A stretch of 8,196 nucleotides of DNA from Treponema sp. UBA1240 (GTDB lineage: Bacteria > Spirochaetota > Spirochaetia > Treponematales > Treponemataceae), in the NCBI GenBank assembly GCA_002308875.1, contig DBWK01000001.1, positions 1 through 8,196 on the forward strand, in the 5' to 3' direction. The notes beneath the pieces are model-generated. The model was given only the letters and a program-made list of their open reading frames with translations. It did no database searches and was not told where the DNA came from. Position numbers and translations under genes: made by a program. Positions 5,582-8,196 of the stretch are shown here, piece by piece; the first letter of the stretch is position 1, and each line of letters opens with the position of its first letter.

Positions 5582-8164
5582 ATGAACTACGAACAATTTA
5601 CAATTAAAGCACAGGAAGCTCTTCAAAATGCTACGGTTATTGCGCAGCAGGAAGACCATGGTGAAATAGGAACAGATCATGTATTGCTGGCTCTCTTGCA
5701 GCAAAAAGACGGCCTGATTCCGCCGTTAATTGAACGTATCGGAGTTTCATTACAATCTGTCTTACAGCAGGCTGAATCGCTGGTAAAATCAAACCCGCGC
5801 ATTCACGGAAACATACAGCTTTCGCTTTCTTCTCAGATGTCCAGGGCACTCGCAAAGGCTGATAAAGAAGCCGCTATGCTGAAAGACGAATATCTTTCAG
5901 TTGAACACATCTTTCTTGCCCTTGTAAGTAATGATGATAAAACCGCCCGCATGCTGCAGGAAAACGGAATAACGCGTGAAGCTGTTCTCGCCGCCTTAAA
6001 GGCAATAAAGGGCGACCAGCGCGTAACGAGTCAGGATCCAGAAGCCTCTCTGCAGGCACTCGAAAAATACTGCCGCGACCTGACCGCACTTGCAAAGCAG
6101 GAAAAAATTGACCCTGTTATAGGCCGTGATGAAGAAATCAGGCGTGTAATGCAGGTTTTGTCGCGCAGAACAAAGAACAACCCTGTTCTCATAGGTGAGC
6201 CTGGTGTTGGTAAAACCGCCATCGTAGAAGGACTTGCACGTCGAATCGTTTCAGGTGACGTTCCCGACAGTCTTAAAAACAAGCGGCTTATGGCACTTGA
6301 TTTGGGTGCGCTTGTTGCAGGAGCCAAATTCCGCGGAGAGTTTGAGGAAAGACTTAAAGGCGTAATCGCCGAAGTACAAAAATCTGAAGGAAACATAATC
6401 CTTTTTATAGATGAACTTCATACCCTTGTCGGCGCAGGTGCAAGCGAAGGCTCAATGGATGCTTCAAACCTTCTTAAACCGGCCCTTGCCCGTGGTGAAC
6501 TTAAGGCAATCGGCGCTACGACTCTTGATGAGTACAGAAAGTATATCGAAAAGGATGCGGCACTTGAACGCCGTTTTCAGCAGGTATACTGCGCAGAACC
6601 GAATGTGGAAGACACAATCGCGATTCTTCGCGGTCTCAAGGAAAAATACGAAGTTCATCACGGCGTCCGTATTAAAGACGAGGCGCTTGTAGCTGCTGCG
6701 GTACTTTCAAACAGGTATATTACAAGCCGGTTCTTGCCCGATAAGGCGATAGACCTTGTTGATGAGGCGGCCAGCCGTCTTAAGATGGAAATTGAAAGCC
6801 AGCCGACCGAGCTGGATCAGGTTGAACGCAAGATTCTTCAGCTCACTATTGAAAAGCAGGCATTGTCAAAAGAAGAAGACGATGCTTCAAAAGAACGGCT
6901 TGCAAAGATTACGTCTGAACTGGAAGAACTGTCTTCAAAGCGGGATGCGATGAAACTCCAGTGGCAGACTGAAAAGCAGCGTATTGATGAAAACCGCAAA
7001 CTCAAGGAAGAGCTTGAACAGCTCAAAATTGAAGAAACAAAGTACACTCGTGAAGGTGACTTGAACAAAGCAGCCGAAATCAAATACGGCAAGATTCCTG
7101 AAGCGGAACATAAACTTGCGCAAATTGCTTCTGAAATTGAAAAAGCCGGAAAAGACAGCGAAAAACGACAGCTGTTGCGCGAGGAAGTTTGCGAAGAAGA
7201 CATTGCTTCCGTTATATCAACCTGGACAGGTATTCCTGTAAGCAAGATGCTTTCGAGTGAATCACAGAAATACATTGAACTGGAAGATGTTCTGCACAAG
7301 CGTGTTATCGGACAGGACAAAGCCGTTAGCGCCGTTGCTGACGCAATAAGACGCAACCGTGCCGGCTTGAGTGACGAGAACAGGCCGTTAGGCAGCTTCC
7401 TCTTTATAGGACCTACAGGCGTAGGTAAAACGGAACTTGCCAAAACTCTGGCGGATTTTCTCTTTAACGATGAAAAAGCCCTTACGCGTATTGATATGAG
7501 TGAGTACATGGAAAAGTTCTCAGTCAGCAGGCTTATCGGCGCACCTCCGGGATATGTTGGCTATGACGAAGGCGGACAGCTTACCGAAGCAGTCAGAAGA
7601 CGACCTTACAGTGTTGTTCTTTTTGATGAGATTGAAAAGGCTCACAGCGATGTATTCAATATTCTGCTGCAGGTTCTTGATGACGGCCGTCTTACGGACA
7701 GTCAGGGACGAGTTGTTGACTTTAAGAACACTATCATAATCATGACGAGTAATCTTGGTTCTGATTTGATTCTTGGAACGGAAGATATGAATTCCATAAA
7801 AGACGAGATTGACAGGCTTTTAAAAGCCACTTTCCGTCCGGAATTTTTGAACAGGATTGATGAAACAATTATGTTCAGCCGTCTTGACCGCTCATTTATC
7901 AACAAGATCGTTCAAAAGCAGCTGGATTTGCTTGCTTCACGTCTTGAAAGCAAACACATCAAACTGTCTGTATCAAAGGAAGCAGTCGACTATATTTCAG
8001 AAGTCGGCTATGACCCGATGTTCGGGGCACGTCCGCTCAAGCGCGCAATACAGAATCTCGTGGAAAATCCGCTTGCCAAGGAGATTCTTCAGGGCAAGTA
8101 TCCTGAAGGCTCTACAATCAGCGTTGATTTGGATTTACAGACAAAATCAATAGTTTTCAAATAA
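5582..8164 (+). CDS. clpB: ClpB protein disaggregase (Hsp100 AAA+ chaperone)
   Basis: Complete, 860 residues, normal for ClpB (E. coli 857). ClpB is a cytoplasmic hexamer that uses ATP to thread proteins out of aggregates, together with DnaK/DnaJ/GrpE. Domains: N-terminal Clp repeat domain (about 1-145); AAA-1 with Walker A GEPGVGKT (205-212, K211), Walker B IDELH (D277, E278) and arginine fingers R330/R331; a long charged coiled-coil middle domain (about 408-525), which separates ClpB from ClpA and tells it from ClpC; AAA-2 with Walker A GPTGVGKT (610-617, K616), Walker B FDEIEKAH (D682, E683); and the C-terminal GARPLKR small domain. Pore loops are AKFRGEFEE (F250, where E. coli has Tyr) and GYVGYDEGG (Y658). 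No ClpP-binding IGF/IGL loop is apparent, as expected of a disaggregase. All catalytic residues are present, so it should be active. Start ATG fits the usual N-terminus. Transcribed away from the antiporter; appears monocistronic. Confidence 0.98.
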   Translation: MNYEQFTIKAQEALQNATVIAQQEDHGEIGTDHVLLALLQQKDGLIPPLIERIGVSLQSVLQQAESLVKSNPRIHGNIQLSLSSQMSRALAKADKEAAMLKDEYLSVEHIFLALVSNDDKTARMLQENGITREAVLAALKAIKGDQRVTSQDPEASLQALEKYCRDLTALAKQEKIDPVIGRDEEIRRVMQVLSRRTKNNPVLIGEPGVGKTAIVEGLARRIVSGDVPDSLKNKRLMALDLGALVAGAKFRGEFEERLKGVIAEVQKSEGNIILFIDELHTLVGAGASEGSMDASNLLKPALARGELKAIGATTLDEYRKYIEKDAALERRFQQVYCAEPNVEDTIAILRGLKEKYEVHHGVRIKDEALVAAAVLSNRYITSRFLPDKAIDLVDEAASRLKMEIESQPTELDQVERKILQLTIEKQALSKEEDDASKERLAKITSELEELSSKRDAMKLQWQTEKQRIDENRKLKEELEQLKIEETKYTREGDLNKAAEIKYGKIPEAEHKLAQIASEIEKAGKDSEKRQLLREEVCEEDIASVISTWTGIPVSKMLSSESQKYIELEDVLHKRVIGQDKAVSAVADAIRRNRAGLSDENRPLGSFLFIGPTGVGKTELAKTLADFLFNDEKALTRIDMSEYMEKFSVSRLIGAPPGYVGYDEGGQLTEAVRRRPYSVVLFDEIEKAHSDVFNILLQVLDDGRLTDSQGRVVDFKNTIIIMTSNLGSDLILGTEDMNSIKDEIDRLLKATFRPEFLNRIDETIMFSRLDRSFINKIVQKQLDLLASRLESKHIKLSVSKEAVDYISEVGYDPMFGARPLKRAIQNLVENPLAKEILQGKYPEGSTISVDLDLQTKSIVFK

Positions 8165-8167
8165 TTC

Positions 8168-8196
8168 ATAAAGGCTGTCCTTATTTAAGTTTTTTT
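8168..8196 (+). terminator. Probable intrinsic terminator of clpB, cut by the window edge
   Basis: Three bases after the clpB stop region, AAGG (8171-8174) and CCTT (8179-8182) pair around a CTGT loop; two more pairs (8168-8169 with 8183-8184) form if A8170 bulges out. After TTAAG comes a run of at least seven T (8190-8196) that continues past the window. The stem is short and mostly AT, but position and T run fit a terminator. Confidence 0.5.

Noticed and set aside
6838..7509. Long open frame (223 codons) on the minus strand inside clpB
   Set aside because: It lies wholly antisense to well-conserved ClpB coding sequence and its product is Ser/Arg/Phe-rich low-complexity sequence, typical of a reverse-frame shadow.

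Overview
The window is 8.2 kb of ordinary, densely packed bacterial chromosome. No phage, insertion sequence, CRISPR array, tRNA or rRNA is visible. The gene mix, the ClpB and RecJ sequence character, AT-rich gene starts without Shine-Dalgarno sequences and the use of a TTG start suggest a host-associated Treponema-like spirochaete. That assignment is from family recognition only and is moderate at best. One promoter (clpB) also resembles the Bacteroidetes type, so a 16S or marker-gene check of the source contig is worthwhile.

Layout from left to right: (1) the 3' end of recJ on the plus strand; (2) a short 39-base gap with a promoter-like sequence; (3) two plus-strand genes for exported proteins, overlapping by 4 bases at a TTG start inside the first gene's stop. 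The first has a DUF1266-type domain after a signal peptide. The second has a degenerate trypsin/HtrA-like domain that has lost two of three catalytic residues, followed by a long unassigned tail. (4) Convergent with this pair, with no spacer, a minus-strand CPA2-family cation/proton antiporter with a C-terminal CBS pair; (5) a 98-base divergent, AT-rich promoter region; (6) a complete clpB on the plus strand, followed by a probable terminator cut by the window edge.

How they work together: recJ (single-strand exonuclease in repair), clpB (protein disaggregase) and the antiporter (ion and pH homeostasis) are housekeeping or stress genes with no evident common pathway. The DUF1266 and pseudoprotease genes look like a co-translated unit acting outside the cytoplasmic membrane, with unknown function, and are the least understood part of the window. 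A recurring pattern is that the three genes with visible upstream regions (DUF1266 gene, antiporter, clpB) each have a -10-like hexamer ending exactly 6 bases before the ATG and lack a Shine-Dalgarno sequence, which would fit leaderless transcripts.
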